From the NCBI RefSeq assembly GCF_000313135.1, contig NW_004457365.1:18925-82924 (forward strand): a DNA stretch of 64,000 nucleotides. Direction: 5' to 3'. Under the pieces are notes generated by a model. It worked only from the letters and a program-made list of their open reading frames with translations, was not told the origin of the DNA and did no database searches. Of this stretch, positions 1 to 12,846 are shown piece after piece. This DNA comes from Acanthamoeba castellanii str. Neff. Its lineage: Eukaryota > Discosea > Longamoebia > Acanthamoebidae. The first letter of the stretch is position 1. Each line of letters opens with the position of its first letter. The position numbers and the translations under genes are program-made.

Positions 1-2230
1 AAAACCCAAGTAGCCAGTACATACCGGCAAGGTTGATCTTGAGGGGCTCCTGGGCGGTGAAGAGGTGCTGGACCATGTCGACGTCGTTGTTGCAGACGGC
101 GTACATGAGGGCCGTCTTGCCGAGGCTGTCCTGCGCGTTCACGTCGCACGCGAGCCTGCCGACGGTGTGGGCCAGGAGCGCGGTGACGAACGCGGGCAGG
201 TTGTCCTTGGCCGCGTGGATGATCGGGCGCGTCTTCTCGGCAATCTTGGCCAGCGCGTCGGTCGCCGCCTTGATCTTGCCCTCCGCGCCACTGGTCGCCT
301 TGGCCTTGGCGTCCATCTTGGCCTTCTTCGCCTCGATAGCCTGCGCGCGTCGAATTCCAGCTGACGTCAGCACACACACGCGCGCCACGTCACCGTCACT
401 GCGAAAAGAGCGAGAATGTACCTTCTGGGCGGCCTGGTGGACGGGGTTGGGGTAGAGGATGTTGGGGTCGGCCTTCTTGGCCATGGTGCCGCTCAGCAGC
501 ACCGACGCGATGCGCAGGTTCTGGGTGCCCACGCTGCCCTCCGTAGCGTACACCAGCGGACTGCAAACGCATTTGAAAATAAAAATACAAATTAGAATTG
601 TAAACGAAATCAATTCAAAACATAGTCAAGAATGTGTACCTCTTGCCCTTCTTGTCGACGAGGCTGGGGTCGACGTGGCGGGTGACGAAGAACCAGACGA
701 GGTCGTAGTAGCCGCGCCTGGCGGCGTAGTGGAGCGGGAGGCGGCCGTGCTTGTCGAGGGCGACCATGCTCACCTTGCGGGCGAGCAGCTTCTCGGCCAG
801 GGTAGTGGCCCACTTGACGTCGAGGTTGCCCTGGGCGTAGTTGGCCAGGTGGTGGAAGAGGGTGCGGCCGTGGGCGTCGACGCCCTGCACCACCTCGTCG
901 CGCTTGGTCTTGGACAGGAGCGTGACCACGAGCTGGAACTTGCCGGTGTTGATGGCGTCGATGAGGGCCGTGAGCTTGTCGAGGCCGGCGTCGAGCATCA
1001 TGTAGGATACGCCCTGCCAGCCGTTGACGACGGCCACGTAGAACATGGAGCGGAAGTAGCGCCCGGTCTCGACCTCCACCTTGTCCTTGGGGTCGGTGGT
1101 GCCCTCGCGCTGGCGCCACTCGCGGGTGACGTAGTGGATCGGGTGGCGCACGTCGGCCTTCTTCTGGAGGAGCATGATGGCGTAGTCGCCGTGGCCGCTC
1201 TTGATGGCCACGCCGAGCGGCGTGTTGCCGTCGCGGTCCTCGTGCTCGAGCGCGGCCTTGCGGTTGAGCAGCAGCAGCGAGCAGGTGGTGGCGCCGCGCT
1301 GGGCGGCGTAGTGCAGCGGCGTGCAGCCGTGGTGGTCGGCCGGGTCGATCTCGAGCTGGTCCAGGGCGCACAGCGACGAGATGGTCTCGATAGGGTCGAT
1401 GCTGCTCGTCTGGCTCGCCACGTCGTGCCCGATCTTGACGAAGGCGTAGTGCATCGGCACGCGGCCGTGCTTGTCGCGCTGGTTGACCTCGGCGCCGTGG
1501 CTCAGCAAAAAGTCCTCCATCTCGAACGACGCGTCGGCGCCCGAGTCGGCGGCGTTGACGGCGTAGTGCAGGCCGTTGCGGCCGTTGTCGTCGACCGCGT
1601 TGACGTTGGCGCCGGCCGCGACCAGCGCCTGCACGAGATCCATGTGCTTGCGCTGGAGCGCGTAGTGCAGCGGCGTGCGCTCGTTCTTGTCGCGCACGTC
1701 GACGTTGGCCTTCTTGTCCAGCAGCGACTTGACGAACAGCATGTTGAGGTTCGCCACGGCCTGGTGCAGCGGCGACGCGCCGAACCTGTTGGCCAGGTTG
1801 ACGTTGATCGCCTTGTGCGCCAGCAGGATGGGCAACATCTCCTGCACGCAATGTGCCGTTAGCATACAACACGCAACACACGACACACGACACACAACAC
1901 ATGACAAACACACGACACGCGCAAGTGCGACGTACGGAGCGGGAGTTGGTGATGGTGAGGAGGAGCGGGGTGTCCTTGCCGTCAAAGTCCTGGGCGTTGA
2001 CGTCGAGCTGGTACTTGTCGAGCAGGAGCTTGACCAGTTCGGTGTCCTTCTGGCCCACCAGGAAGTGGAGCGCCGTGCGCAGGCCCACTCCGGCGCTGTA
2101 CTGCGGCGGAGGCTTGTTGGCGTTGTTGCTCTGGTCACCACCGCGGGACTTCTTCGCCGGCCGGCTCTTAGACTTCTTCCTAGACCAGCCACCGTCATCA
2201 GAATCGTCGTCTTCGTCTTCATCGTCGTCT

Positions 2231-2289
<59 letters not shown>

Positions 2290-2876
2290 TTCATTTTCGT
2301 CTTCGTCGTCATCGGAGGTGATCTCCCGGCGCTTCTTCTTCTGCGTGGGCGGGTCCTGCTCCATCGGGTCCTCGGCCTCGGCGGCCAGCTCGTCGGCGGC
2401 CTCGGCCAGCAGACTCGTCTCGCTCTTGTTCTCGGCGCCGGCGGCCTCGGCCTTCTCCTTGGCCTCCTTCTTCCGCTTCTCGACGTAGTCCTTCCACTCC
2501 TTGGTCCGCTGCACGGGCAGCGCGGGGTTGACGCCGCCGAGCTCGATGAATCGCTCCAGGAACTGGCGGAACTTCTCGCGCGCCAGCTGCTCCAGCTGCA
2601 GCCTCTCCTGCGGCGTCAGGCTGGAATCTGGAGAATGTTGATCATCAAGGAATGTTGGCGTCAGGGACCATTTGACCACCAAAAAAAGAACTCACTCACT
2701 CAAACCCAACTTGCGCGCGGGTCGTACCGTCGCGGGCCTGGTGGTGGTGCTGGTGCTGGTTGAACTGACCGAATCGGGCCATCTTTTTGGGGGCATTCCC
2801 GGGCCATACCTTGCGAGCAGTTTGCTTGGTGCGCGCACCTGCGTGCGACAACGATTCAAGTTAACAAAGCAGGAGC

Positions 2877-2912
<36 letters not shown>

Positions 2913-3788
2913 GTGTCACACAACTAAGAGAGCAAGGCACTGTACCACCGCGCAGGTGGGTGAGGTTGGCGGGCACCCAGGAGGCGTAGTGCTGGATGAA
3001 GCGGAGGAACGGGGTGAAACCCTCGTGGTCGACCTCGTTGGCCATGACCTTGAACTGCTCGGCCGAGGACTTGGCGATGAGCTCGATCAGCGGCATCACG
3101 TTCGTCTTCATCAGGTGCGGAGTCAGCTGGTGCAGAATGTTCTGGCCCGAGTTCTGTGTTCACACCGCACAACACGACACACAACACGACACAGGCATGC
3201 GTGAGCGGTCTATCGATTCACACATGAATCGATTCAGTAGTGGCTGTCGGGGGACAAACCTTGTCAAAGGCCGAGGTGGCCTGGGCGCCGTGCTCGAGCA
3301 GGAGGGCGATGAGCTCCTCATTGTAGTGCTGCATGGCAAACAGGAAAGGCGTCTCCTTTTCCTACACGCATGCCAGTGATGACAAGCCAAGAGGCGGTCA
3401 GCGATCGCAATAATAAGCAACGCAAAGCAAAGCAAAAGTGGAACTCAAATATATTAACATGTTTGTTGCAAGAGGAGGACGTACGGTAGTGATGGCGTTG
3501 ACGTCGGCACCCTTCTTGATGAGGACCTTGGCTATCTCCACGCTCCAGTTCTTCTTCTTCGGCTTGGCCGCGGGCTGCTTGTCACCGCTGGGTTCTTTGT
3601 CGGCCTTCTCCTTGCCCTTGGCCGCAGACTTCTTCCTCGGCGCCGCCTTCTTCCTCGACCTGCCCGACTCCTCTTCATCTTCATCCTCCTCCTCCTCCTC
3701 CTCCTCCTCCTCCTCCTCCTCCTCCTCCTCGCCTTCTTCCTCTTCCATCGCATCTTCATCCTCCTCGTTCTCTTCATCCTCATCCTCT

Positions 3789-3819
<31 letters not shown>

Positions 3820-6800
3820 TGTTGTTGCTGTTGTCGTTGATGTCCTTGCGCGGGTCGTAGTTCTTGGCGAGGTGGTGGAGCGGGGTGTAGCCCTGGGCGT
3901 CGGCCGTGGTGACGTCGGCGTCCTTCTTCTCGAGCAGGTAGTTGAGCTGCTTGAGCGTGGAGTCGGTGATGACCTCCATCATCTGCGCGACGAGGGTCTT
4001 GCCGTCGTCGTCGCGGATGTTGACATCGACGCTGTCCTGCTCGAGCAGGTAGTCGGCGATGGCCATGTGGCCCTTCTGCATGGCGATGCCCAGCGGCGTG
4101 GTCTTCCAATCGTTGGGCGCGTTGGGATCGGCGCCGCGCTTGATCAGCAGCTTGAGGCACTCCAGCCAACCGAAGGCCGCCGCGTAGTGCGCCGCCGTGT
4201 TGTTCGACGAATCCGCGCAGCACGCGTCCGCACTCTGCAAACACATTCGTAATTAAGGTTTTGTTTGCATAAATTATTTACAAATACTGAAACAAAACAA
4301 ATAATAATGAAATATAAAAACAAATCGTACCATGCGGAGGAGGTAGCCGAGAACGACGAGCTGGCCGTTGCGCACGGCGTGGATGACGGCGGTGCGCTTG
4401 AGCTTGTCGGCGGCCTCGATGTTGCACTGGCCCTCCTCGACCAGGACCTTAACGACGTCCAGGTGGCCGAGGACGACGGCGTGGTGGAGCGGCGTCATTT
4501 TCATGGCGTCGGGGCACTCGATGTTGGCGCCCTTCTCGATGAGCAGCTTGACGGCCTCGACCTGGTTCTGGCGCACGGCCAGGTGGAGCGCCGTGTAGTG
4601 CGTGCCCTTGGCCTTGCAGTCGATGTAGGCCACGGCCTTGGCCTTGGGCTTCCTGCGCGGCGCCTCCTCCTCCTCCTCTTCCTCCTCGTCGCTGCCCTTC
4701 TCGCCGTCCTCGTCGTTCTCCTTCCCCTTCTCCATCTCCTCGTTCTTCTTCTGCTCCCAGTCGAGCAGGAGCTTGACGTTGTCGAGGCGGCCCCACTGCG
4801 CGGCGATCATCAGCGGCGTGGTGAGCTCCATATCCACCTCCGTGTGGCTGATGCCGCGCTCCAATAGGAACTGGATCGTGCATAAAAAGTCGTCCAATGA
4901 GAACATAGGTTAGTTATCATTAAGTGTTGGCTGGTTGCACGTGAACCAGACAACCAATGAAAGTGAAGGAGGGTTACCTTGAGCGGGTCAGGGCCGGTGC
5001 AGGCGGCGGCGTAGTGGATGGGCTGGCGCTTCATCGAGTCGGGCAGCCTGTCTTCGGACTTGGCCGAGAGCAGCTCCTTGAGGTACTTGACGTTGGGGTT
5101 GATGGCGGCGCAGTGGAACGGCGTCATGGTGTTGTTGCCGATGGGCTTCTTGCCCACCGATTGGATCCTGTGCACATAGGATTGCATCGATCAATACCGC
5201 GGCGTTGACAATAATGCATCACTGCCGGTTGAGGAATGGGAGGAATGCACGTACTTGTACTGGTCGAAGGCCTTGCCGTCGTTGAGCAGAGCCTGCTTGT
5301 GGAGGAAGTTGAAGCCATACCCGCCCCTGCTCTCGAACCATTCGACGAAGAAACCGGCCAGCTTCCTGTTGCCCGCCTGCGCTCCCACGACAGAGGTTTA
5401 AAAAAAGAAGAAAAAAGAAAAAGAAATAGTAAAGAAAAAGAAATACAAAAGACAAAAGGGTGGCAGTACGTAGGCAGCCAGGTAGATGTAGTTGGATACG
5501 GCGCTCTCGAAGTCGGGGTAGTTGAGAATGAGCCAGTCGATGGTCTCCTTCTTCACCTCGGGGCTCTGCATGAGCACCCGGATCATGGCTTCGGTCTCCA
5601 CGTAGGTGTTGTTCTGGTACTGCTGCGTGTCGGACGCGAAGGCGTTGTTGCCCTCCTTGCCGCCTCGCGAAGCCGCCACCTTGCGCACCGCGTGCCCCTG
5701 ATTTTAAAAAATGTTGAATTATTACGGCCATAATATAAATTGTTTATTATTTGTTGTTATTTATTTAATAAATTAGTTATTTTTAAACTATTCCCTTGGG
5801 CAAAGAAAAACGTACGAAGGTGTGGAAGTTGTAATCGCCGGAACCCATGGTCTTCAAGCTGACCTGGGTGGGCTTGGCGCGCTTCAGCTGGTGGATGTTC
5901 TTGATGGCCTCCACGATGAGCTTGAGCGCGTCGATGTTGTTGGTCTTGACCGCGTACTCGAGGCACGTCAGCTCCTCCGAGGCGCTGCGCGGCACAAAGA
6001 GCGAGTGCACAAAGTCGTTGTCCGCAATCACCTGTTCACACGCGACAACACACAACACAATCAGCCAACGTTCGCGCGTGTGTCGTGTCGTGCACGGTGG
6101 TGTGTGTCGTGTCATTGCGTGTGCGTACCTTCTTGAGCAAAGGCATGTCGTTGGCGAGGACGGCACGGATGGCCTCCCTGCTGCTGCAGAGCGTGCAGCA
6201 CTTGTTGCGCAGCTCGCCGTCGGCTTCGTCGAAGGTCGGGTCCGACGTCACCTTCTTGACCGTCTTGTCCAGCTCGCCCACGCGCTTGCCGCGGCGGCGT
6301 GTCGTGCGCGCGCGCTTGGCCGGGCGCTTGGTGTCCTCGCCGCCGTCGTCGTCATCGTCGTCTTCGGCCGTCTTCCTCTTACGGCTGCGCGGCTTCGCGC
6401 TGCTGCCGCTTCGGCTGCGGCCTCCGCCGCTCGACCTGCCGGCGCCGGCGCCGATCCGCCTGGCCGTGCTGCGCTTGGCGGCCTGGACGCGAGCGCCGCG
6501 GTGGGCGTTGGCCTTGACGGCCTTGCCGGGCGCGAAGGTCGGGTCCTCGATCTTCTCGAGCCGCTCGAGCAGCTTGTCCTGCTCCTCTTCCTCCTTTACG
6601 ATCTGCGGCCTGCTCAGCGCCTTCTTAAGCACGGGCTTCTTCTTGCTGCCCTTCTTCTTCTTCTCGCCGTCTTCGCCTTCGCCGTCGTCTTCGTCTTCGT
6701 CTTCGTTCTCCTCGGCCTCGGCTTCGGCGTCGTCGGCGGACTTCTTCTTGCCCTTGGCCGGCTTCTTCTTCTTCTGCGCGGCGGCGGTGGCGGCCTCCTC

Positions 6801-8318
6801 TTCCTCCTTCTTGGCGGCGGCTTCCTCCTCCTCGGAGTCAAGCGCCTTACGCTCGAGGATGCGCTGCCTCTCGGCCTCCGACAGCAGCATCGTTTCGTTG
6901 TCCTTACCACCGTCCTGTCAACACACAACGTAACAATTAAGTACTGCATGTGTGCGGTGTGTGCGCGTGCGGTGGTGTGCACACTGACCTTGAGCGCGAC
7001 GCGGCAGATGATGGAGCCACAGGGGATGGTGTCGAACTCCTCGAACTCCCACGCGGACTTGTCGTTCTCCTCGACGGGCTCCAGCCACAGGACGTGCACC
7101 ACGCTCTGCACCTTGGCAAACACGTCCTCGCGCAGCTGCGCCAGGTAGAACTCCTCCTCGTCCGTCTCGGGGTTCACCGCCACGAACTCGTTCGCGCCTG
7201 CCCAACCACAAATTATAAATTAAATTTTAAAGAATAAAAATAAAATAATAATTTTAAAATAATAAAGTTACCGTATTTGGGCTTGAGGTCGTTGAGGAAG
7301 GTGAGGGTGCTGTCGGGCACCTCCTCCTCGGGCTTGATCCTGCGCGTGGCCGCACCACGGCGCTCGCGCAGCTTGCCCAGTTTCTGTGTACAGCGAACCA
7401 TTCAAAGTCAGCATCGCGTTGTGTGTGGCCGCACTTGCAGGCAAGCTGATGATCCAACTTCGCCGTCACCCGGTTGGCCGGGCGACGTTTGTTGTCGACA
7501 CACTACGCGCGGGAAGTGGCCACCTTCGCAGTGAAAAGCGAAGCCGGAGAGATCGAGATAGAGAAGGAGAGGGCGGGCGGGGGAAGTGAGGGGGTTACCT
7601 TGGTTCCTTCGTTGAGGGCCTGGAACTCTTCGTAGAGCGAGGGCTTCAGGCCACGCCGGCCCTTGGAGCTCTTGGAGCCCTCGTCGTCCTCCTCCGACTC
7701 ATCGCTGCCGTCGTTCTCGGACTCCTCCTCGGCCACCTTGCGCGCCGACCGCCTGCGCGACGCCGCCGGGACGGCCTTGCCCTTGGTGCTCTTCTTGGGC
7801 GTGGCGGGCGCCTCCTTCTTCTTCACGGCGGCGGCGTCGTCGTCGGCCTCAGCCTCGTCGTCGGCCGGTTTGGCCTTCTCCTGGCGCTTGCGCTTCTTGC
7901 CGCCCTGGGGCTCGGCCTTCTCCTTCTGCGACGGCGAGGTCTCGGCCTCTTCTTCATCATCCATCTCGCTGCCGGCTTCCTTGGCCTTTTTAGTGGACTT
8001 CTTCGCGGCGGGGGGCGCCTTCTTCTTCGATGAGGATGAGGTGGTCTTGGCCTTGGTCTTCTTCACCTCCTGCTCCTCTTCTTCCTCTCCTTCCTCGCCT
8101 TCATCTTCAGCAGAAGATGCCGCAGCGGCCTCTTTCTTTTTCGCAGTGCGCTTGGCCTTCGACGATTTCTTGGAGGCGGCACCCTTCTTGGGGGTGGAGG
8201 TGATCGTCTCCTCCTCCTGCTCCTCCTGCTCCTCGAGGTCCATCGCCTCCTCCTCCACCACCGGGGCGGCCTTCTTGCTCTTCGAAGCCGCAGACGCCTT
8301 CTTCCCGCGCTGACTCAT
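1..8318 (-). CDS. Giant ankyrin-repeat protein with charged tracts and an H3-tail-like segment (3' partial)
   Basis: Seventeen exons were traced: 8318-7599, 7383-7272, 7197-6989, 6914-6129, 6031-5816, 5697-5470, 5376-5255, 5167-4978, 4870-4331, 4234-3485, 3361-3260, 3153-2946, 2838-2728, 2627-1936, 1841-640, 560-422 and 340-25, with a GTATGT donor at 24 leading out of the window. They join in frame into more than 2,210 residues. Residues 1-230 are Lys/Glu/Ser-rich, like nuclear proteins. Residues about 255-347 form a compact domain with FYLAQL and LWLEP that I cannot place; a BAH/Tudor-like reader is only a guess. A second basic and acidic stretch follows. From about residue 860 there are many ankyrin repeats (TPLHHA, TPLHYA, ALHLAV), interrupted by Asp/Glu runs near 1,230 and 1,520. 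Exon 13 encodes ARTKQTARK. The C-terminus is missing, so a PARP (tankyrase-like) catalytic end is possible. Function unknown; probably a nuclear scaffold. Confidence 0.85.
2227..2295. repeat. CGTCCT-type tandem repeat encoding an Asp/Glu run
   Basis: About ten near-perfect hexamers lie inside exon 14 of the ankyrin gene. Read on the minus strand they encode alternating Glu and Asp. A related CTC-rich run at about 3673-3731 in exon 10 encodes a Glu run. Long open frames on the opposite strand here, made of Ser or Val/Leu, are artefacts of the repeats. Confidence 0.85.
2777..2836 (-). other. Internal histone H3 N-tail-like segment in exon 13
   Basis: On the minus strand, exon 13 (2838-2728) begins with two bases that complete a Gly codon and then encodes ARTKQTARK at 2836-2810, identical to H3 residues 1-9. 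Resemblance continues weakly as VWPGNAPKKMA, keeping G13, A15, P16 and K18 of H3 while K14 is Asn. The frame is fixed from both sides: exon 12 ends one base into a Gly codon, and exon 13 ends one base into the Asp codon that opens the SSLTPQERL exon. The segment is internal, at about residue 1396, so it has no free alpha-amine like that of real H3. Confidence 0.8.
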
Positions 8319-9194
8319 CTTCTCCCGATTTTACGCGCTACTCGAATTCTCTGCGCCGGCCCGATAATTGACGCAAATGGAGTGTCCAATCGCGTCCGCT
8401 GAACACGAAAAATGAGGGGAGAGATGAACTGAAGATGAAGTAGTGAGTCGCGGGCGAGTCGCGGGCGCGAGGTCGGGTGAGGTCTCCGGTAGAGAAGTGA
8501 AAATGTGCCGGCTCAGCCCCGCCTTTTATTGAGTCGCAATTTTGGGGTGGGTCGCAGCGCCATTGGCCGGCAGTTCCTCTTCGACGAAGTCTTTGGCCTT
8601 CCACCTACTTTTTTGATTTGGGCATCGCCTTCCTAGAAATAAGAAGTGCAGCCTCCCCCAAGAGCTTCAACTGAACTTGGCTAAGGCCATGTGCGGCCGA
8701 GGGTGGGTGATGTTCTGGTGGTGGGCCGGCGCATGACAAGAGCAGGGTGATGGCAGTACGTCGGTGCTGTGCTAATGTTGCGCCGGGCAAAGAGGGGAAC
8801 AGTCAAAAGCAAGAATGTAGTTTCCCTCAGTGTTTCATTCTAATTTTTTCCTGGCAAATTTTGCCCTACGAAGCAACGGTCGATTTGACTGCTAAATTTC
8901 GTTCATGAGCGAAATTTGAGGTGGCCGGTGGAGGTGGGTGCCGCACCGACATGTCCTTCGCGCCGGTGGCTTGCGGGGAGAAAGGAGTCCAAACTCCTTC
9001 GTGTAAGGCCCTGGCGTTGACGCCGATGCGAACTACCTCCCGTGCCGCACAACGCCGGATGGAGCGTTGCTGCAGGCGGCGATTGGCTGGTGCTCCGCAT
9101 AAAACCCTCGCGAGCTCGGCGGGCAATACAATATTCATCACTTTCTTTACCATCACTGCCTGATATACCTAAATACCCTCAACACTCTACCACC
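8319..9194. other. Intergenic region between divergent genes
   Basis: This 876-nt gap holds the upstream regions of the ankyrin gene (minus) and of the secreted peptide gene (plus). I see no spliceable coding sequence in it. A CCAAT-type element and a TATA-like box lie at its right end. Confidence 0.6.
9082..9104 (+). promoter_or_regulatory. Inverted CCAAT plus TATA-like element
   Basis: ATTGG at 9082-9086 is followed by CATAAAA at 9098-9104, about 90 nt before the ATG at 9195. The order and spacing suit an RNA polymerase II core promoter for the small secreted peptide. The start itself sits in a good context, CACCATG. Confidence 0.45.
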
Positions 9195-9434
9195 ATGTCG
9201 CGCTTGTTCTTCATCCAACTCGTGGCTGTCGTCGTCGCCTTCGTGTTCGCCTTCGCTGTCTTGGCCGACGCTCAGGCGACGCCCTCGCCCTCGGCTTCGC
9301 CCTCGGCCCTTCCCTCTGCCCTGCCCTCGGCCGCGGCCTCTCCCTCGCACTCGCCCAAGGCCTCCACCGTGCCCTCGTCCTCGGCCTCGTCGCTCAACGG
9401 TTTCCTCTTTGAGGCCATCTCTCACCTCTTTTAA
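9195..9434 (+). CDS. Small secreted Ser/Pro/Ala-rich peptide
   Basis: This is a single-exon frame of 79 codons plus TAA. Residues 1-27 are a clear signal peptide, with a long Val/Phe/Ala core ending at ADAQA. The rest is a repetitive string of Ser, Pro and Ala (SPSALPSALPSAAASPSHSP), ending in the short hydrophobic tail LFEAISHLF. It is probably exported and may be O-glycosylated, for example as a surface or cyst-wall component, but no family is recognised. The ATG context and an upstream TATA-like box support expression. Low-complexity coding makes homology search weak. Confidence 0.6.
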   Translation: MSRLFFIQLVAVVVAFVFAFAVLADAQATPSPSASPSALPSALPSAAASPSHSPKASTVPSSSASSLNGFLFEAISHLF

Positions 9435-9607
9435 CAAAGCCGTCCTGTCCCATAGCCTTGTTACATTACATTTAAATGAATAGAAATAACTACATGTTCG
9501 TTACCCAATCTCTAATATATCATTGACAACTTTTTTTATTATTATTTTCTTAATGTTAGAAAAAAACAAAAGTATTAGAATTCATACAGGCGAATGTGGT
9601 CTCTCGC

Positions 9608-10498
9608 TCACACCTGGAAGTGGGCGCGGAAGTTGATGTAGTTGTTGAGGTTGTAGAGGTTCTGCATGGCCAACCGGCGCCCGAAGCTGTCGGATGACAG
9701 GAGGCCGGACAACGCGACGGGCGTCTTCTCACCGTACTCGCGACCGGATTTGGTGTCATGCATCGAGCACCAGAGCCACATGCGCCTCACATCCACGTTC
9801 GTGCTATGCGTGTTGCGTGCGCGTGTGCGGCAAAGTATGAGATCTCACTACAATCTGAACTCACGACACATGAAAGACGACACGACCAACGACACGACAC
9901 GACCAACGACATGACACACACGAAGAACTGCTGGCGAGCGACTACGCACAAGGTGAAGGACTGATGCCAGGCAGGCCTGCAGGTGCTGAGTTCGGCGTGA
10001 GTCGTTTCCACTTGCGTCTGACCACCATTGCGGCCTTCGATCAAGCCCAGCTGGACGACTGTCGCCGTCGGCCTGCAACCGAATTTCCTTGTTCAGATCG
10101 GGTACGTACACAACGATACGACACACGACTCACACTACACGCACGACACGCACAACACACACAACACACGACACACTCGACACACTCGACACACGACACA
10201 CACGACACACGACACACACAAGCGAGTTACGCACGTCCAGGGGCAGTCAGCTTGAATGTAGCCATCCACCACTGCAGTGCAGAGGGGGGGGGGAAATCGG
10301 TCAATAAGCGGAGCTACCTTTGAAAGGCTCTAAAAACAGTGCAGAGTGGGCGTGCGGGTGTGCGGTTGCGCGTACCGGTCACGGTCAAGGTGCCCACGCG
10401 TGGCACCTTCTGCTGGGGCTGTTGCATCCTGAGGTACAGCGGCGTGGCGTGCTCGAGCCACTCTATCTTCTCCACAATTCCAAACGCTGTAATCATCC

Positions 10499-10585
<87 letters not shown>

Positions 10586-12261
10586 GTGTGTGTGTGATGA
10601 GTGCCTGGTGCCGGTGGTGAGAAAAAGTAGGTGGTACCCGTTCTCGTAGTTGACAATGCGACCGAGGTGTCCATCGGAGCTGTGGGTCTCCAGGTAGAGA
10701 GGCTCGCGCGGAGTGAGCCTCACGGTGCCGGCCTCGCCTCTGCGCAAAAACTGCGGCGACTCCTCAATCACCGCGCCCGTCTTCTTGTCCGTCTTGTTGT
10801 TGTTATTGTTGTGGTTGTTAGTGTTGTTCATCGCACGCAACGTCAGAGAACACGACACACACATTACAAACACACGACACTCAAAAAAAAAAAAAAAGAG
10901 TGTGTACCTTGGTCAGGAATTCCCACCGGCAGCACACAGCTGCTGTGTGGCAGCGAATGACGCTCTCGTATCGGTTGCGGATGCGCCCGTGGAGCTGCAC
11001 CACGATGACCTTGGCCTCGAAGGAAGCCACCTGTCGCATGGGCGACAGCTCGCCCGTCCGTCCCATGACCACACCTCGCCGCACATACCTGTCATACCAG
11101 CGGCCGACCCGATGAGGCACTGAAACGAAAGAACGAACGAAGAGCGAAGAGTGAAGGAAAGAGTGAAAGAAAGAGCGAAAGAAGGAGAAGGCGCGCACTC
11201 TCTCTTGAACGAAGTGAGTTGGGTGGCGGGCAGGTGGCTCGCGCCGGGAAAGGACCGCCGTCTATCGAAGCGCACGAGCAGCCCGACGCGCGCGCACGGA
11301 CCGTAGGCCATCGGCAGGTTCCGGTTGTTAAGCTGGATCTCCACCACCGTCACCGCCTCCACTCCTGTTGTGTGTGTGGTGTGTGGTGTGTGGTGTGTGG
11401 TGTGTGGTGTGTGGTGTGTGGTGTGTGGTGTGTGGTGTGTGGTGTGTGGTGTGTGGTGTGTGGTGTGTCGTGCGCCGATAGTGGTTGTTCACTGACGTCA
11501 GCCCTGCAGCGCGCTTTACCACAGCCTTCCGCCCTCCGCCCCCCGCCCCTCGCCCCCGCTCTCCGCATTCCGCCCTCCGCCTCCGCACAGCGACCGGGGC
11601 ACACGAACCGAGCGGGGCAATGACGAGCTCGTCGCCAACGCATACCATGCCGCACATGATGGTGCCCACCACCACGGCTTCATCGCCCGACAGGCCCCAT
11701 ATGCCGTTCTTGGTATCGACCGACCGCCCGTGGGTCACCTTGCGCACGCACAACCGCAGCGGCCGCGCCACCGACTGTGCGACCGCCCGTGCACCGCGCA
11801 CGACCGTGGTCAGAGCTCAGGTGGTGCGCAGTAGTGGTAGTCAGGTGGTGGTGCGCTCGTACCAGATTCCAGAGCAAGCGCAGGCTGTTGATGGAGGGCA
11901 GCGAATCGACGGTTCGCTGCAGGGCCGAGAGCAGCGTCGGGCCGTCGTACCACGGGAACTCGGTCTGGGGGTCGCGCCGCACGATGTTGGTGCCGCGGGC
12001 GGCCGAGATGGGCACGAACTGCGTGGCGCCGGGCGGTACTCCCGCTATCGCCAGCGAGCGGCTCAACTGCAAGGCGCGCGTGTGCGGACGCAGTCAGCAG
12101 CTTGCTCGGCTGCGGAAAAGTCAAATCGATTTGAAGAGATCTCAGCAGAGGAAGTGTACCTGCGCCACGAGTTCGTCCATGCGTGCGCTGTTCGAGTTCC
12201 ACTGATCAGCGCAGCTGTCCGTTTTGTTGATTGCCACCTATGCACCACACACACGACACAC

Positions 12262-12299
<38 letters not shown>

Positions 12300-12797
12300 A
12301 CAAGAGTCAGTCTTGGAGAGGCGCTTGCATGTACGTGTGAGCCGCGGCGCGCACCACGAGGTGCTTGATTCCGGCAACGACGGCGGCCAAGGGCTGCTGT
12401 CGCGATCCAGCGCCCGCATCTCCTTCCTCCGAAGAGACCACGAGAACGCAACAGTGGGCTCCGACGAGGTTCCGCCAAAAGTTCTTCACGTACGCCCGGT
12501 CGCCTTTCACATTGACGCAAAGCACATTTGAAGCCAAAGTGTAAGTTAATCGTCATCTTCATCTTCATCATCTGCATCTTCTTCTTCTCGTGGTCAACTC
12601 GAGAGAAAGAAAGGGAGGAGAAGAGCGGTACAGGGAAGGTCGACGAGGGTGAGATGGCAGCGCGACTCTTGTAGGAGCAGCAGCTCCCCGCAACGGCTCG
12701 CGCGTGTGGGCTCCCGCTGAAGAGTTTGCTGTACTCTCGCGTGCCTGCCCGAGTGCAATGCGCACACGATGAGTGTGTGCGGTGGTGCGTGTGTCGT

Positions 12798-12846
<49 letters not shown>

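Noticed and set aside
1675..2763. Long plus-strand frame rich in Val/Leu and Ser opposite the ankyrin gene
   Set aside because: It is the complement of the Asp/Glu repeat and of ankyrin codons. It crosses minus-strand introns and has no domain of its own.
6989..7383. A WGR domain that would make the ankyrin gene a sure PARP
   Set aside because: The segment lacks the W-G-R core and its order of conserved residues. The C-terminus that could carry a PARP domain is outside the window.
11368..11470. Regularly spaced short repeats as a possible CRISPR array
   Set aside because: The units are contiguous 7-mers without unique spacers, in an intron of a eukaryotic gene.
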